This document shows positions 1 through 9,171 of a stretch of 64,000 nt of DNA, piece after piece. This DNA is from Bacteroidia bacterium. Lineage in GTDB: Bacteria; Bacteroidota; Bacteroidia; AKYH767-A; OLB10. Position 1 is the stretch's first letter, and every line of letters starts with the position of its first letter. Below the pieces are notes generated by a model, which made no database searches, was not told the origin of the DNA, and saw nothing but the letters and a program-made list of their open reading frames with translations. The stretch is taken from positions 558,001 to 622,000 of the forward strand of contig JBAOIA010000011.1 of assembly GCA_037045145.1 (NCBI GenBank). Reading direction: 5' to 3'. A program made the translations under genes and the position numbers.

Positions 1-282
1 CGGCAGCGTCAAGCCGAGCGGTATGATGGTCAAGAGGGTATCTATTGCAATGCACAAATGAGCAGTAAAATGCTGCATGACATTTGCCGTATTACAGACG
101 AGGGTAATCAATTGCTCAAAACGGCTATGGAAAAATTAGGCCTTTCGGCCAGAGCCTACGACAGAATTTTAAAAGTATCGCGCACCATTGCTGATTTAGC
201 TGATAGCTCTGATATAAAAACCGAGCATCTGGCAGAGGCTATACATTTTCGCAGCCTCGACCGCGAAGGCTGGGCAGGATAA
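1..282 (+). CDS. YifB/ComM-family Mg-chelatase-like ATPase, C-terminal part (5' end outside window)
   Basis: The frame is open from the first base and ends at a TAA at 280-282, giving about 93 C-terminal residues. The segment reads ...AERYDGQEGIYCNAQMSSK... and ends EAIHFRSLDREGWAG. It resembles the C-terminal lid domain of YifB/ComM Mg-chelatase-like AAA+ ATPases, which usually ends in a Y/F-R-S-L-D-R motif. ComM is a hexameric helicase that promotes branch migration during natural transformation in some bacteria; that role is family knowledge and is not shown here. The AAA+ core lies upstream of the window. No clear terminator follows; the palindrome at 290-310 lacks a downstream T-run. Confidence 0.85.
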   Translation, partial: RQRQAERYDGQEGIYCNAQMSSKMLHDICRITDEGNQLLKTAMEKLGLSARAYDRILKVSRTIADLADSSDIKTEHLAEAIHFRSLDREGWAG

Positions 283-445
283 AAAAACGGGTTAAAATTT
301 TTTTTTAACCAAAAAACGCTATTTTTGCCGTCCCTTTACAAACGTGTTCGTGATTACACGTGCTTTAGTTCCGATTGTTTTCGGAATGGTTTGAGTTAAG
401 AAAAACATTTTTCTGTCTTAGGGCAGAAATTCTTAAGAGGTAGAT

Positions 446-519
446 TCCTCCTTAGCTCAGCTGGTTAGAGCACATGACTGTTAATCATGGGGTCCCTGGT
501 TCGAGCCCAGGAGGGGGAG
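446..519 (+). tRNA. tRNA-Asn (anticodon GTT)
   Basis: A full cloverleaf can be drawn. The 7-bp acceptor stem pairs 446-452 with 512-518. The D-arm is GCTC/GAGC, the anticodon stem is CATGA/TCATG around loop CTGTTAA (anticodon GTT), and the variable loop has 5 nt. The T-arm is CCTGG/CCAGG around TTCGAGC, and the discriminator base is G519. CCA is not encoded. A strong intrinsic terminator follows directly. tRNA 3' ends are common integration sites, and a nuclease remnant and a Fic gene lie just downstream. Confidence 0.97.
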
Positions 520-520
520 C

Positions 521-553
521 AAAGCCGAAGGTAACACCTTCGGCTTTTTTATT
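521..553 (+). terminator. Rho-independent terminator after tRNA-Asn
   Basis: A 12-bp perfect stem (521-532 with 536-547) around a 3-nt loop is followed by a T-run. It starts two bases after the tRNA, so it ends the tRNA transcript. Confidence 0.9.
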
Positions 554-560
554 TATAGCT

Positions 561-659
561 ATGGTATATTCAGTTTACATTCTTTACTCTACCAAACTTG
601 GCGTGCATTATATAGGCACAAGAGATGATTGGAGTCCACATTGGCTGATTGGGCATTGA
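561..659 (+). pseudogene. GIY-YIG nuclease N-terminal remnant
   Basis: ATG at 561 opens 32 codons: MVYSVYILYSTKLGVHYIGT then RDDWSPHWLIGH and stop. The first 22 residues match the start of small GIY-YIG (UvrC-like) endonucleases, with VYILYS (the GIY position) and HYIGT (the YIG position). A complete domain needs about 80 residues including a catalytic Arg and Glu, which are missing. The homology stops shortly after the YIG motif and I find no continuation in the next 300 bases in any frame. I read it as a truncated, inactive copy next to the tRNA. A functional 32-aa peptide is unlikely. Confidence 0.6.
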
Positions 660-993
660 TGCCTGTGATGCGTTTATGTAGTTGTAACGTTTTGTGAAGC
701 GTTTTGCTATCGTGCGGGTTACCCAGAAAAGAAACTGCTGCAACAATAATGTTTCCTTTTTGTGTAGTGGCAATGAAACAGAAAACTATGCAGTAGAGGA
801 AGGAACTCAATTCTTTGATAATGTAAAAGGGTTTTGGCAGAAGGTTTTTAATGACTACCAATTCGATATTGCTCTACTGAATTTTTAAAATATTCTGCTT
901 TGCCACTCATTTCATTTTGGAATATTTTTTCTCTTTTGCGCATATCTATGGAAAAAAATATCCAAAAACAAGCCTATAGTGGAAAATATTTTC
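660..993. other. Non-coding stretch between nuclease remnant and Fic gene
   Basis: About 330 bases without a convincing gene. Short open frames on both strands have no recognisable motif or signal peptide. It may be decayed sequence following the nuclease remnant. The last part holds the likely promoter of the Fic gene (TAACTTTA at 994-1001). Confidence 0.4.
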
Positions 994-1019
994 TAACTTT
1001 ACACCATAATGCCTTTTTA

Positions 1020-2501
1020 ATGGAAAATATTTTACCAATACACCTTCAAGAGATAATTTTTGGTTCATCAGAATCAAAGGTTTCCAAACAGATTTCTAAA
1101 TTGCTGAAAGAGGGCAAAATCAGGAAGATTGCCCCTCGTATCTATTCATCAAACTTCACAGAACCAGTTGATGAAATAGTAAGCAGAAATCTGTTTCAGA
1201 TACTCGGTAAACTTTATCCCGGTGCAATCCTGAGCCACCGCTCGGCATTTGAATTTAAACCGACAAAAGCAGGTCATATCTTTTTGACTTATACCTACAC
1301 CAAGAAGGTAACCCTTGCAGGCATCACACTTCGATTCTTGGAAGGTCACAAACCAATTGAGGGTGACAATCCCATCTCAGGTGAATTATATGCATCACAA
1401 AAGCCAAGAGCATTTTTGGAAAACTTGCAACAGTCAAAGAAAACAGGACCTATTTCAAAGTGTTTGACCTTGCCTGAGATTGAAGAAAAGTTGGAACAAA
1501 TTATCAGGGTGAATGGTGAAGAAGAAATCAATAAAGTAAGAGACAGTGCAAAAGCAATTGCATCAAAACTCAAAATGGAAAAAGAGTTTAAACGGTTAAA
1601 CAAAATGATAAGTGCATTGCTCTCTACTCATACTTCAAAAATACTTTCCTCACCTCTTGCTATCGCAAGAGCTTTCGGTGCTCCTTATGATCCTGGCAGG
1701 ATGAAATTGTTTGAAGAACTTTTTCGTGAACTGCAAAAGCGGGAATTTAAAAACCGACCAGACAGAAATACAACAGCAAAGTCCTTTCGGAACTTTGCAT
1801 TTTTTGAAAGTTACTTTTCTAACTACATCGAGGGAACTGTTTTTGAAGTTGATGAAGCGAAACAAATTATTGAAACAAACAAACCACTTGCAGCAAGAAA
1901 TGAGGACAGCCATGATATTTTAGGAACCTACCATATAGTTTCCAACAGAAAGGAAATGTCCACTACTCCCAATACATCAGATGATTTTCTGACAATGGTT
2001 TTGTATCGGCATAAAATTTTACTGAGTGCAAGAGAGAATAAAAATCCCGGTCAGTTCAAAGACAAAAACAACTTTGCTGGCAATATTGCATTCGTAGATT
2101 TTAATTTGGTAAAAGGCACACTCATGCAGAGTTTTGATTTCTACAAAGGATTATCACATCCATTTTCTAAAGCTGCTTACATGATGTTTGTGATGAGTGA
2201 AGTGCATCCGTTTTTAGATGGTAATGGAAGAATTGCACGGGTAATGATGAATGCAGAATTGGTAAAAGCAGGTCAATCAAAAATTATCATCCCAACAATT
2301 TACAGGGAAGATTACATGGGAGCATTAAGAAGATTGACAAGACAAGGAGACCCCGACCCATACATTAGGATGCTTCAGAGAGCACATGAGTTCAGTGAAA
2401 ATATTTTTGGTGATGATATGAATGAAATGCAGGAATATTTAATTCAGACAAATGCATTCTTAGAACACACAGAAGCCAAACTCAAAATCATCACTCGATA
2501 A
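1020..2501 (+). CDS. Fic family protein with N-terminal winged-helix (AbiEi-like) domain
   Basis: The protein has 493 aa from the ATG at 1020. In-frame starts at 948 and 900 exist, but a TAACTTTA box at 994-1001 and the family-like N-terminus favour 1020. Fic enzymes transfer AMP or other nucleotide parts from NTPs to protein hydroxyls. The Fic motif HPFLDGNGRIAR is complete, with catalytic His and phosphate-binding GNGR. Upstream of it, SNYIEG fits the inhibitory S/T-x-x-x-E-G helix of class II Fic proteins, so the enzyme is probably self-inhibited. The first ~120 residues (SKVSKQISKLLKEGKIRKIA, then ILSHRSAFE) resemble the winged helix of AbiEi-type antitoxins and may bind DNA or dock a partner. 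No separate antitoxin gene is adjacent. The target is unknown. Confidence 0.87.
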   Translation: MENILPIHLQEIIFGSSESKVSKQISKLLKEGKIRKIAPRIYSSNFTEPVDEIVSRNLFQILGKLYPGAILSHRSAFEFKPTKAGHIFLTYTYTKKVTLAGITLRFLEGHKPIEGDNPISGELYASQKPRAFLENLQQSKKTGPISKCLTLPEIEEKLEQIIRVNGEEEINKVRDSAKAIASKLKMEKEFKRLNKMISALLSTHTSKILSSPLAIARAFGAPYDPGRMKLFEELFRELQKREFKNRPDRNTTAKSFRNFAFFESYFSNYIEGTVFEVDEAKQIIETNKPLAARNEDSHDILGTYHIVSNRKEMSTTPNTSDDFLTMVLYRHKILLSARENKNPGQFKDKNNFAGNIAFVDFNLVKGTLMQSFDFYKGLSHPFSKAAYMMFVMSEVHPFLDGNGRIARVMMNAELVKAGQSKIIIPTIYREDYMGALRRLTRQGDPDPYIRMLQRAHEFSENIFGDDMNEMQEYLIQTNAFLEHTEAKLKIITR

Positions 2502-2709
2502 AGAAGCGGTGTTCGTTCCTCACGATTCTATTTAGTCCCACCAATCAGCCCACAAGCACGGCTTGTGAATTGTGTATCGTCCTGAAAAAGTTTACAGTTT
2601 AATTGATTAATACTGTTTGTCAGAAATTCCAACATATTTAGTCTTTTTAGCATTTCTGTCACCACATTAGTATCTGAATATTTTTTCTACTTTTACAAAA
2701 ACTACTTAT

Positions 2710-3261
2710 ATGATGATAATTGGCATAGTTGGTGGCATCCTGTTACTGCTTATAGTTTTCTTTATTTCTGTTTTTAATGAACTCACCAAAGAGCGCGTAC
2801 TTGTGCAGGAAGCATGGAGTGGCATAGGTGCATTTCTGCAACAACGGCTAGATGCTATTCCAAATCTTGTAGAAATAGTAAAAGGATATGCCGGACATGA
2901 GAATAAAACACTTACTGATGTAATTCGTGCACGTAATGAATCCATCTCGGCATTAACACCGGAAGCGCAGGTTGAAGCAGCAAAAAATCTGAGCGCTGCC
3001 ATGCTCAACTTTAAAGCTCTTGCTGAGAACTACCCCGATCTGAAAGCCAATCAGAATTTTATAAGGTTACAGGAACAGCTTGCAGATTTAGAAGAGAAAA
3101 TTAATCAAAACCGCAGGTATTATAATGGTACTGTACGGGAATATAACCAGAGTATTGCAGTGTTTCCTAAAAATATTGTTGCCGGAATGTTTGGTTTTAA
3201 ATCCTCATTATTTTTTACAGAAGATACAGAAGCAGCCAAGGCTCCTAAAATTTCATTTTAA
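2710..3261 (+). CDS. lemA: LemA family protein
   Basis: The protein has 183 aa, normal for LemA. Residues 2-22 form one N-terminal membrane helix. The rest is helical with the family hallmark WSGIGAFLQQRLDAIPNLVE, followed by an antiparallel helical bundle that ends in YNQSIAVFPKNIVAGMFGF. LemA proteins are membrane-anchored with the bundle outside the inner membrane; their biochemical role is unsettled. The stop lies 11 bases before the GTG of the next gene, so the two form an operon. LemA genes often sit beside TPM or DUF2207 membrane proteins, as here. A Bacteroidota-type box (TACTTTTA) lies about 15-20 bases upstream. Confidence 0.93.
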   Translation: MMIIGIVGGILLLLIVFFISVFNELTKERVLVQEAWSGIGAFLQQRLDAIPNLVEIVKGYAGHENKTLTDVIRARNESISALTPEAQVEAAKNLSAAMLNFKALAENYPDLKANQNFIRLQEQLADLEEKINQNRRYYNGTVREYNQSIAVFPKNIVAGMFGFKSSLFFTEDTEAAKAPKISF

Positions 3262-3272
3262 AAATTGTTGAT

Positions 3273-5387
3273 GTGAAAGTTACTAAACTGACATTAGCAC
3301 TTTTGCTTCTTGCAGTATCATCAGTTCATGCAATAAGCTTTACTAAATATTCCAATAAACTCTTTACACAGGAGGAATATAACACACTCATTGAGAAGGC
3401 AGCTTTAGATGTAGCTAAAGAGATGCTTTTTCCTGAACGAAACTTCAAAGAAGTTTATGTAAATCATCAACAGGAAATAATAGAACGTTCAACTCCTGTT
3501 ATTCTTAAAAAATTTTTGTGGCTTGAAAAGGGTTATAGCACCTGGCCTGTAGCAGAATCAGTTGCCGGTAAAAGAAGAAAAGAAACATACAGCAGAGAAA
3601 TACAAAGAGGGGTACGTGATGCATTATATGCAGATCAAGTTTTTCTAAACAAGATTTTTACCATCAATGAAAGTGACAGAATCATTTCTTTTCATTCAGA
3701 CATTAAAGTTTCAAAAAATGGTAAACTAACAGTTGTTGAGACAATAAAAATTTACAATGGACAAGGTGGCAGCAACGATGAAATAAAGCGTGGCATAGTG
3801 CGTAGTTTCCCAACACGCTATACAACAGCAATGGGATTTGTATCTACTGTGCCATTTGATTTTATTGAAGCTACACGTGATGGTAGCCCCGAAAACTATA
3901 AAAAAGAAAAAGCAGAAAATGGTGTACGCATCTACTTTGGAAAAGCCGATGAGTTTCTTGAAAGAGGTTACTATACCTATGTTTTGACTTATGAAACTGC
4001 CAAGCAGATAATTTTTCATAAAGAAAATGATGAGTTGTACTGGAATGTTAACGGTACAGGATGGAGTTTTGAATCAGGCAAAGTAAGTTGTAGAATTGTT
4101 TTTCCGGAGCAAGCAAAAATTCTTGAAAACAATTGTTACACCGGTGTACAAGGCTCTGTGGAAAAATCATGTAATTTTAAAATAACTGCGCCTAGTGTTG
4201 TTGAATTCAGTACACAACAATTGCTAAACAGCAATGAAGGTTTGACCGTTTCAACAACTATTGCAAAAGGTGTATTAATTGCCCCTGACACAACAGAAAA
4301 AGTGTTTGAAGCAATTAAAGACAACTTTATACTTCCTGCAATAATAGCTGCCTTGCTTTTTTTAATAGGCATGAATTACCGAGCATGGCTCAAAGTAGGT
4401 CGAGACCCTAAGGCAGGATCTGTTTTTCCACAGTTTGAGCCACCACAAAATTTTTCTCCTGCAGATTGTGGTTTCTTAACAACAAAGAGTTACAAGTCGC
4501 ATCACTTTGCCGCATCATTAGTTGATTGTGCCGTGAATAGGTTGGTTGATATTGAAGTCAAAGAGGAAGGTATGATTTTTAAATCTCCGGTTTACTATTT
4601 CAATAAACCTGTTTCTGTAGCAACAGAAAGTGATATTCTGAATTTAAGAAAGCAATGGTATGGTTATGATATACAAAGTCTATATGGACAAAAGGCAGAA
4701 AAAGGAACTTACAACTCAACCATTGCAGCGGTTTATAATGGGTTAGAGAAACATTTAAAAGATAGAATGGAGTTTACCAAAGGTAAGTCGGGCAGTTTTA
4801 AAAACCTGTTCACTTTAAATTTTAGCTATGTTGGCTGGGGAATACTTTTTTTAGTTTTATGTGTTGTCGGAACGATAGTTTATTTTATACTTTTTAATGG
4901 AACACCTCTTTTGGTTTTATCATCTATTGGTTTAATACTTGCAGGTATTGTTATTCAAATTTTGTTTGCCCGGTGGTTACAGGCATATTCTATTGAAGGT
5001 CGAAAAATATTAGATCATGTTCTTGGTTTTAGAATGTATTTGGAAACTACGGAGCAGAAAAAGTTTGATACAATGAATCCACCTGATTTAACAATTCAAC
5101 TTTTTGAAAAGTATTTGCCTTATGCCATTGCTTTGGAATGTGAAAACCAATGGTCAGAAAAGTTTGAAACCATAATAAACAATACCGTTGAAGGAGGCTA
5201 CCAACCGGCATATTTCAATATGCATGGCAGCAATTTAAATATGCGCACTTTTACTTCGGGTCTTTCAAGCGGTATCAGCAACACTATTGCTTCTGCATCA
5301 ACACCACCAAGCAGCAGTGGTGGTGGTAGCGGAGGCGGGGGTTCTTCCGGTGGTGGCGGAGGTGGAGGTGGTGGCGGAGGTTGGTAA
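3273..5387 (+). CDS. DUF2207 domain membrane protein with glycine-rich tail
   Basis: The protein has 704 aa from a GTG start. A signal peptide (residues 1-20, ending SSVHA) is followed by an extracytoplasmic beta-rich DUF2207-type region (about 110-330). One membrane helix lies near 350-370, with a second pair near 530-580. The last ~23 residues are almost all Gly with a few Ser and end in Trp, the tail style seen in DUF2207 and TPM-domain proteins. Function is unknown; an envelope-maintenance role with LemA is an inference from gene pairing. The GTG is preferred because the signal peptide begins there and it follows LemA by 11 bases. Confidence 0.85.
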   Translation: MKVTKLTLALLLLAVSSVHAISFTKYSNKLFTQEEYNTLIEKAALDVAKEMLFPERNFKEVYVNHQQEIIERSTPVILKKFLWLEKGYSTWPVAESVAGKRRKETYSREIQRGVRDALYADQVFLNKIFTINESDRIISFHSDIKVSKNGKLTVVETIKIYNGQGGSNDEIKRGIVRSFPTRYTTAMGFVSTVPFDFIEATRDGSPENYKKEKAENGVRIYFGKADEFLERGYYTYVLTYETAKQIIFHKENDELYWNVNGTGWSFESGKVSCRIVFPEQAKILENNCYTGVQGSVEKSCNFKITAPSVVEFSTQQLLNSNEGLTVSTTIAKGVLIAPDTTEKVFEAIKDNFILPAIIAALLFLIGMNYRAWLKVGRDPKAGSVFPQFEPPQNFSPADCGFLTTKSYKSHHFAASLVDCAVNRLVDIEVKEEGMIFKSPVYYFNKPVSVATESDILNLRKQWYGYDIQSLYGQKAEKGTYNSTIAAVYNGLEKHLKDRMEFTKGKSGSFKNLFTLNFSYVGWGILFLVLCVVGTIVYFILFNGTPLLVLSSIGLILAGIVIQILFARWLQAYSIEGRKILDHVLGFRMYLETTEQKKFDTMNPPDLTIQLFEKYLPYAIALECENQWSEKFETIINNTVEGGYQPAYFNMHGSNLNMRTFTSGLSSGISNTIASASTPPSSSGGGSGGGGSSGGGGGGGGGGGW

Positions 5388-5554
5388 CCTCATGTTATTA
5401 TTCAACCTAATATAGTTGAAAAGTTTAAAGTATTTTCTTTTGAAAAAGGATTGTTCTGTTTAACTTGCATTTATTAAAAGCAGTTAAAACCTCATTAGTA
5501 TTCATTTTACAGATTAAACTTTTTAAGAGTTAATAATTAATTCAAAAACAGATT

Positions 5555-6355
5555 ATGAAAAACAGATTACAAATTAAATCAGCATTAGTAGTTTTATTAT
5601 CGGTAATAGGCATCTTAAAACTTAATGCCCAATGTAGCTATATTCCTGCAACAACATCGGCAACCGACACCATTTCTTATATGTTTTCTGGTGGCTCATT
5701 TCAAAGTTATGGTTGTGCACCTATTGACCCTACCTATTGGTTGTCGGGCAATGGAATTACAGTAACTATCAATTATGTGAACCCGCAGAATTTTCCTAAA
5801 TTCAGAGTATGGGGTATGAATAATGATGACTCTGCAATGGTGGCCGTTAACGGAAGCTACTATCCGTTAAATGCAGCAACTGCATCATACAGTGCAAAAG
5901 TAGTGTGTGGCATTTCTCCGGGTCCTGACGGAATTATTTTTGCTAATGGAAAAGTTGTAGGTGCAAATAATAATCAGGTAGGAAATTATTCCTATTCGGA
6001 CGTGCAGCTAAACACCACTAATGTGAATACCATAGTAGTAACAGGAATAAGCGGTGCAGGATGGGGCTTTGCCGGTTCAGCAGTTTATTGTCCTTACGTT
6101 TCAGGTGTTTCAGAAGAAGAGGATTCAAAAGTCAGTGTTTATCCGAATCCTGCTTCTGATTTATTAATGATTGAAGCGGAGAATAATAATATTAATACGT
6201 TATTAATTTACGATGTTTTAGGTAATATTTGTTTAGAAAAAACTTTTACCAAAAAAGCATTGATTAATGTTAGTACATTCACACATGGTATATATTTTTA
6301 TGAGTTGAGAGGTAATAAGGAAACATTCAAATATGGAAAATTTTTAAGACAATAA
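5555..6355 (+). CDS. T9SS type A sorting-domain secreted protein
   Basis: The protein has 266 aa. The signal peptide is residues 1-25 (ending LNAQ). The middle part is rich in Gly, Asn, Tyr and Val and matches no family I recognise. From about residue 188 the tail reads VSVYPNPASDLLMIEAENN and ends GIYFYELRGNKETFKYGKFL, a typical type A C-terminal sorting domain. The protein is therefore expected to cross the outer membrane by T9SS and be released or attached to the surface. It stands alone, with 167 bases before it. Confidence 0.85.
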   Translation: MKNRLQIKSALVVLLSVIGILKLNAQCSYIPATTSATDTISYMFSGGSFQSYGCAPIDPTYWLSGNGITVTINYVNPQNFPKFRVWGMNNDDSAMVAVNGSYYPLNAATASYSAKVVCGISPGPDGIIFANGKVVGANNNQVGNYSYSDVQLNTTNVNTIVVTGISGAGWGFAGSAVYCPYVSGVSEEEDSKVSVYPNPASDLLMIEAENNNINTLLIYDVLGNICLEKTFTKKALINVSTFTHGIYFYELRGNKETFKYGKFLRQ

Positions 6356-6386
6356 ACATTTGAATGTTTTTGTTGTTGTAATACAT

Positions 6387-6394
6387 TAGCTTTG
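6387..6394 (+). promoter_or_regulatory. Bacteroidota -7 box TAGCTTTG
   Basis: An exact TAnnTTTG match lies 19 bases before the zinc-ribbon gene start. A TTTTTG run at 6367-6372 is a reasonable -33 element. Confidence 0.6.
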
Positions 6395-6413
6395 CTGATA
6401 ATAATAGAAAAAT

Positions 6414-6641
6414 ATGAAATGTCCTAATTGTACAACAACAGACTTAATCATGTCAGAACGCCAGGGAGTAGAAATTGATTACTGCCCTTCATGCAGAGGT
6501 GTTTGGCTCGACAGAGGAGAGTTGGATAAAATTATTGATAAGGCTTCTGCTAATGATGCCGGCAGCACCACTTATGACAAGCCTAAACACTTCGATTCTA
6601 AATACAGAAAGAAACATTGGCTACACGATTTGTTTGATTAA
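6414..6641 (+). CDS. TFIIB-type zinc-ribbon protein
   Basis: The protein has 75 aa. CPNC at residues 3-6 and CPSCRGVWLDRGELDKI from about residue 24 form the zinc ribbon of the zf-TFIIB family. The four Cys should bind one Zn; W-L-D-x-G-E-L is the family signature. The C-terminus is short and basic (KHFDSKYRKKHWLHDLFD). Proteins of this type are small and cytoplasmic and their function is not established. It has its own promoter box at 6387. Confidence 0.85.
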   Translation: MKCPNCTTTDLIMSERQGVEIDYCPSCRGVWLDRGELDKIIDKASANDAGSTTYDKPKHFDSKYRKKHWLHDLFD

Positions 6642-6747
6642 TAAGTTAATCAGAAAAGTACAATTTTTTCAAATAATTGTTAGTTTAGATTTCAAAAAAA
6701 TCACAACTGGAGTTTCAGATATTGACACTACATAAAAATAATACACA

Positions 6748-7155
6748 ATGAATTTTAAGCCATTTTTTCTGCTGTTAATATTGGTAATTACACAGAGTTG
6801 TACGTTAGGAAAGATTGATCAGCAAAAAGGTGTTGACCTTACAACACAACTGCTGAACGATTTAAAAAACGAAAACTATACTGATATTGATAAATATTAT
6901 ATGGATTCGTTTAATGCCAGCGAGCCAACAGAAACTAAAATTGAAAAGTTTAAAAGACTTAGTGATGTAATGGGTCCAATAGTTTCTTTCGAAATGTTAT
7001 TGGCTGAAGTAAAGAAAGACCCTGTTAGTAATGTCAATCAGTTATTCATTAAATACAAAGTTGTTTGTACAAAAGTGACTGCACTTCAATCATTCATTTT
7101 GGTAAATGATGAAGGGCAGCCTAAAATTATTTTTCAGAATATTGAGAATCTCTGA
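6748..7155 (+). CDS. Small predicted lipoprotein, unknown function
   Basis: The protein has 135 aa. The N-terminus is a lipoprotein signal (MNFKPFFLLLILVITQSC) with the probable lipidated Cys at residue 18. The mature part looks like a small alpha/beta fold of the kind found in DUF3887- or NTF2-like stress proteins (helix with YTDIDKYYMDSF, then beta strands), but I cannot assign a family. It converges with the OmpA lipoprotein gene, with 11 bases between their stops. Confidence 0.7.
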   Translation: MNFKPFFLLLILVITQSCTLGKIDQQKGVDLTTQLLNDLKNENYTDIDKYYMDSFNASEPTETKIEKFKRLSDVMGPIVSFEMLLAEVKKDPVSNVNQLFIKYKVVCTKVTALQSFILVNDEGQPKIIFQNIENL

Positions 7156-7166
7156 AAAAAGGAAAC

Positions 7167-8153
7167 TTAGTTTTCGCCAATGACTTTAAATAGCTCGTCT
7201 AATTTGGGAGTTAAAATAATCTCTATGCGTCTGTTTTTTCTACGTGCTTCAGCAGTGTTTCCCGTATCAACAGGCAAATAAGGCCCTCTGCCGGCAGGGG
7301 TTAATCGTGTCGGATCAATATTTGAATTTTTGGTTAGAATACGAACCACACTTGTCGCCCGCAACACACTCAAATCCCAATTGTCTTTCATAGTTCCACC
7401 GGAAATGGGTACATTGTCAGTATGACCTTCAATCAACACGTTGATGTCTTTATTTTTTTCAAGCACTTTGCCCAATTCCTTCAATGCTTCCTCACCTTTT
7501 TTGTCAACCACAGTACTTCCGGAAGCAAACAACAATTTCTCTTCCATGCTGACATATACTTTCCCATTCTTTTTAGTGATGGTAAGTCCATTGTTTTCAA
7601 AGCCAACAAGGGCATCGCTCACCGCTTTTCGCAATGCATTCACATCTTCGTCTTTCTTATTCAATACAGCTTCAAGTTCATTAACTTTCGATTCGCGTTT
7701 TTTAAGTTCTTCGGTCAATTCATTCAGCTTCTTCTCTTTTGTAGTCAGCTCATCCTGTTTTTTTATCAGCTCATCCTGTGTCATTTGCAACTGACCAATT
7801 ACCTTTTTTGTCTCATCATTCTTATCTTTCATCATCCTGTCGTTGTTGCGTAGCAGCTTTTCATACGAGTCGTTCAACTCATTGTAAAGTGATGTGAGTC
7901 TGCGTTGTGCAGTACCCAAGGTAGTGGTGTCTGTTTCTAATTTTTCTTTTTCGCGTCTTAAATCTGCAACAGATGATGTTAGCTCCTTATTTTGGGTAGA
8001 ATAATTGGTGTTTTCACTACGTAGCTTGCTGTTCTCCTCATCGCAGGTAGCTTTTCTCATTTTCATCTCATCATATTGTCTTGCCGGAACACATGAAGCC
8101 AATGCAGTAATGACTGTAATCACACCTATTAGATTTAAAAATTTCTTGTTCAT
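7167..8153 (-). CDS. OmpA family lipoprotein with coiled coil
   Basis: The protein has 328 aa. The signal ends in a lipobox ALASC, so Cys21 is probably lipidated. Residues ~25-185 are one long coiled coil with heptads rich in Lys, Glu and Leu. Residues ~195-320 are an OmpA/MotB peptidoglycan-binding domain with LLFASGSTVVDKKGEEAL, IEGHTDNVPI and AEARRKNRRIEI, including the expected Asp and Arg contacts for diaminopimelate. It should tether the outer membrane to peptidoglycan. Confidence 0.92.
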   Translation of the reverse strand: MNKKFLNLIGVITVITALASCVPARQYDEMKMRKATCDEENSKLRSENTNYSTQNKELTSSVADLRREKEKLETDTTTLGTAQRRLTSLYNELNDSYEKLLRNNDRMMKDKNDETKKVIGQLQMTQDELIKKQDELTTKEKKLNELTEELKKRESKVNELEAVLNKKDEDVNALRKAVSDALVGFENNGLTITKKNGKVYVSMEEKLLFASGSTVVDKKGEEALKELGKVLEKNKDINVLIEGHTDNVPISGGTMKDNWDLSVLRATSVVRILTKNSNIDPTRLTPAGRGPYLPVDTGNTAEARRKNRRIEIILTPKLDELFKVIGEN

Positions 8154-8316
8154 TTTCGTTGTGTTTAAATTTATTGAAACTTTGTTTCTGAATATTAAGT
8201 AAAATTATAATATAGTGCCCAAAATTAAGCGTTTGGCGCTTTAGGTATTTAGAAAGAATAAGTACATTGGGTATAATTTTTGAACAATTAAAATAGGCAA
8301 AAAAAGTTTAATCATT

Positions 8317-9030
8317 ATGGCAACACTAAATGACAATTGGATTACAGAAGAACATATAGACTTTGAGTACAAAAAGTATATGTTGCTTGCGTATTTACAA
8401 CACGTTTCAGAGAGCTTTACAGAAAACAAACTCTATCCGCCATTAAGTGAACTGATGAAACACTATCGTAATGTAACAGCATTGCGCGATAATAAAAAGC
8501 AATTTTACGACAGTTTCCCCGAGCGGCTTTCTTCTGCCGATTTCAACAACTTTAAACTTATGTACGAAAAAATTGTTGAAGATGACAGTCTGATGCAGGA
8601 AGTAGAGAGTATCATTTTGTTCAGTATTCCACAGTTTGAAAAGCATATTTCTGAAGGGAAAAAAATTTATGATTTTATTGAATCGAAAATTAAAGTGAGT
8701 CCGGTGGGTATTATTCCACTGCAGATTAATGAAGGTTATTTTTTTCTCTCAACAACGCAAAACCGCGAAACAAGAGTGTATGAATATCAGATAACCATTT
8801 TCGAAAATCCGGATGAAAAGTATCGTGCGCTTTGCACACAGTATATCTGTTCGTACGAAAAAAATCTGTCGCAGAATTTTGAAAATATCAAGAGTGATTT
8901 ATTGGCTATTCGCAAAGCATTTCCAAATCCGGCAACTTATAGTATAGAGTCTGAGTTAATGTTGCCCTTGGAAGAAACTTTTCTGCCTTTGGCAAAACGA
9001 ACGCTGATGAAGTTTGTGAACGGACATTAA
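8317..9030 (+). CDS. Conserved-looking hypothetical protein
   Basis: The protein has 237 aa with no signal peptide or membrane helix, and is acidic and rich in Phe and Tyr. I recognise no domain. The N-terminal half is helical (FEYKKYMLLAYLQHVSESF); the middle has a beta segment (VSPVGIIPLQINEGYFFLST). It is probably cytoplasmic. It stands alone between an OmpA lipoprotein and a large outer-membrane protein and starts with ATG at 8317 after an AT-rich spacer. Confidence 0.7.
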   Translation: MATLNDNWITEEHIDFEYKKYMLLAYLQHVSESFTENKLYPPLSELMKHYRNVTALRDNKKQFYDSFPERLSSADFNNFKLMYEKIVEDDSLMQEVESIILFSIPQFEKHISEGKKIYDFIESKIKVSPVGIIPLQINEGYFFLSTTQNRETRVYEYQITIFENPDEKYRALCTQYICSYEKNLSQNFENIKSDLLAIRKAFPNPATYSIESELMLPLEETFLPLAKRTLMKFVNGH

Positions 9031-9171
9031 TCTGAACGTATAGTTGGCTATAAAAGAAAGTATTGTACTTATTACAGATACAAGAAAAGATTTAAGGCTA
9101 TTTGTTCAATATAGTGACACAACTTGTCGTTAACAAGCAGTTGCATTTGCTATTTTTAGCACTTCAAAAGT

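Noticed and set aside
290..310. Palindrome after the YifB gene as a terminator
   Set aside because: The arms are almost all A/T and no T-run follows, so it would be a weak hairpin at best.
320..327. TATTTTTG box as promoter of tRNA-Asn
   Set aside because: It fits the TAnnTTTG consensus but lies about 118 bases before the tRNA, too far to assign with confidence.
5315..5384. Dense GGT/GGC/GGA repeat as a possible tandem repeat or phase-variable tract
   Set aside because: It is the coding sequence of the glycine-rich tail usual for DUF2207/TPM-type proteins, with mixed codons and an intact frame.
7422..7853. Long plus-strand open frame opposite the OmpA lipoprotein
   Set aside because: It is the antisense of the Lys/Glu-rich coiled-coil codons, giving artificial Phe/Ser-rich translation; no start signal or domain.
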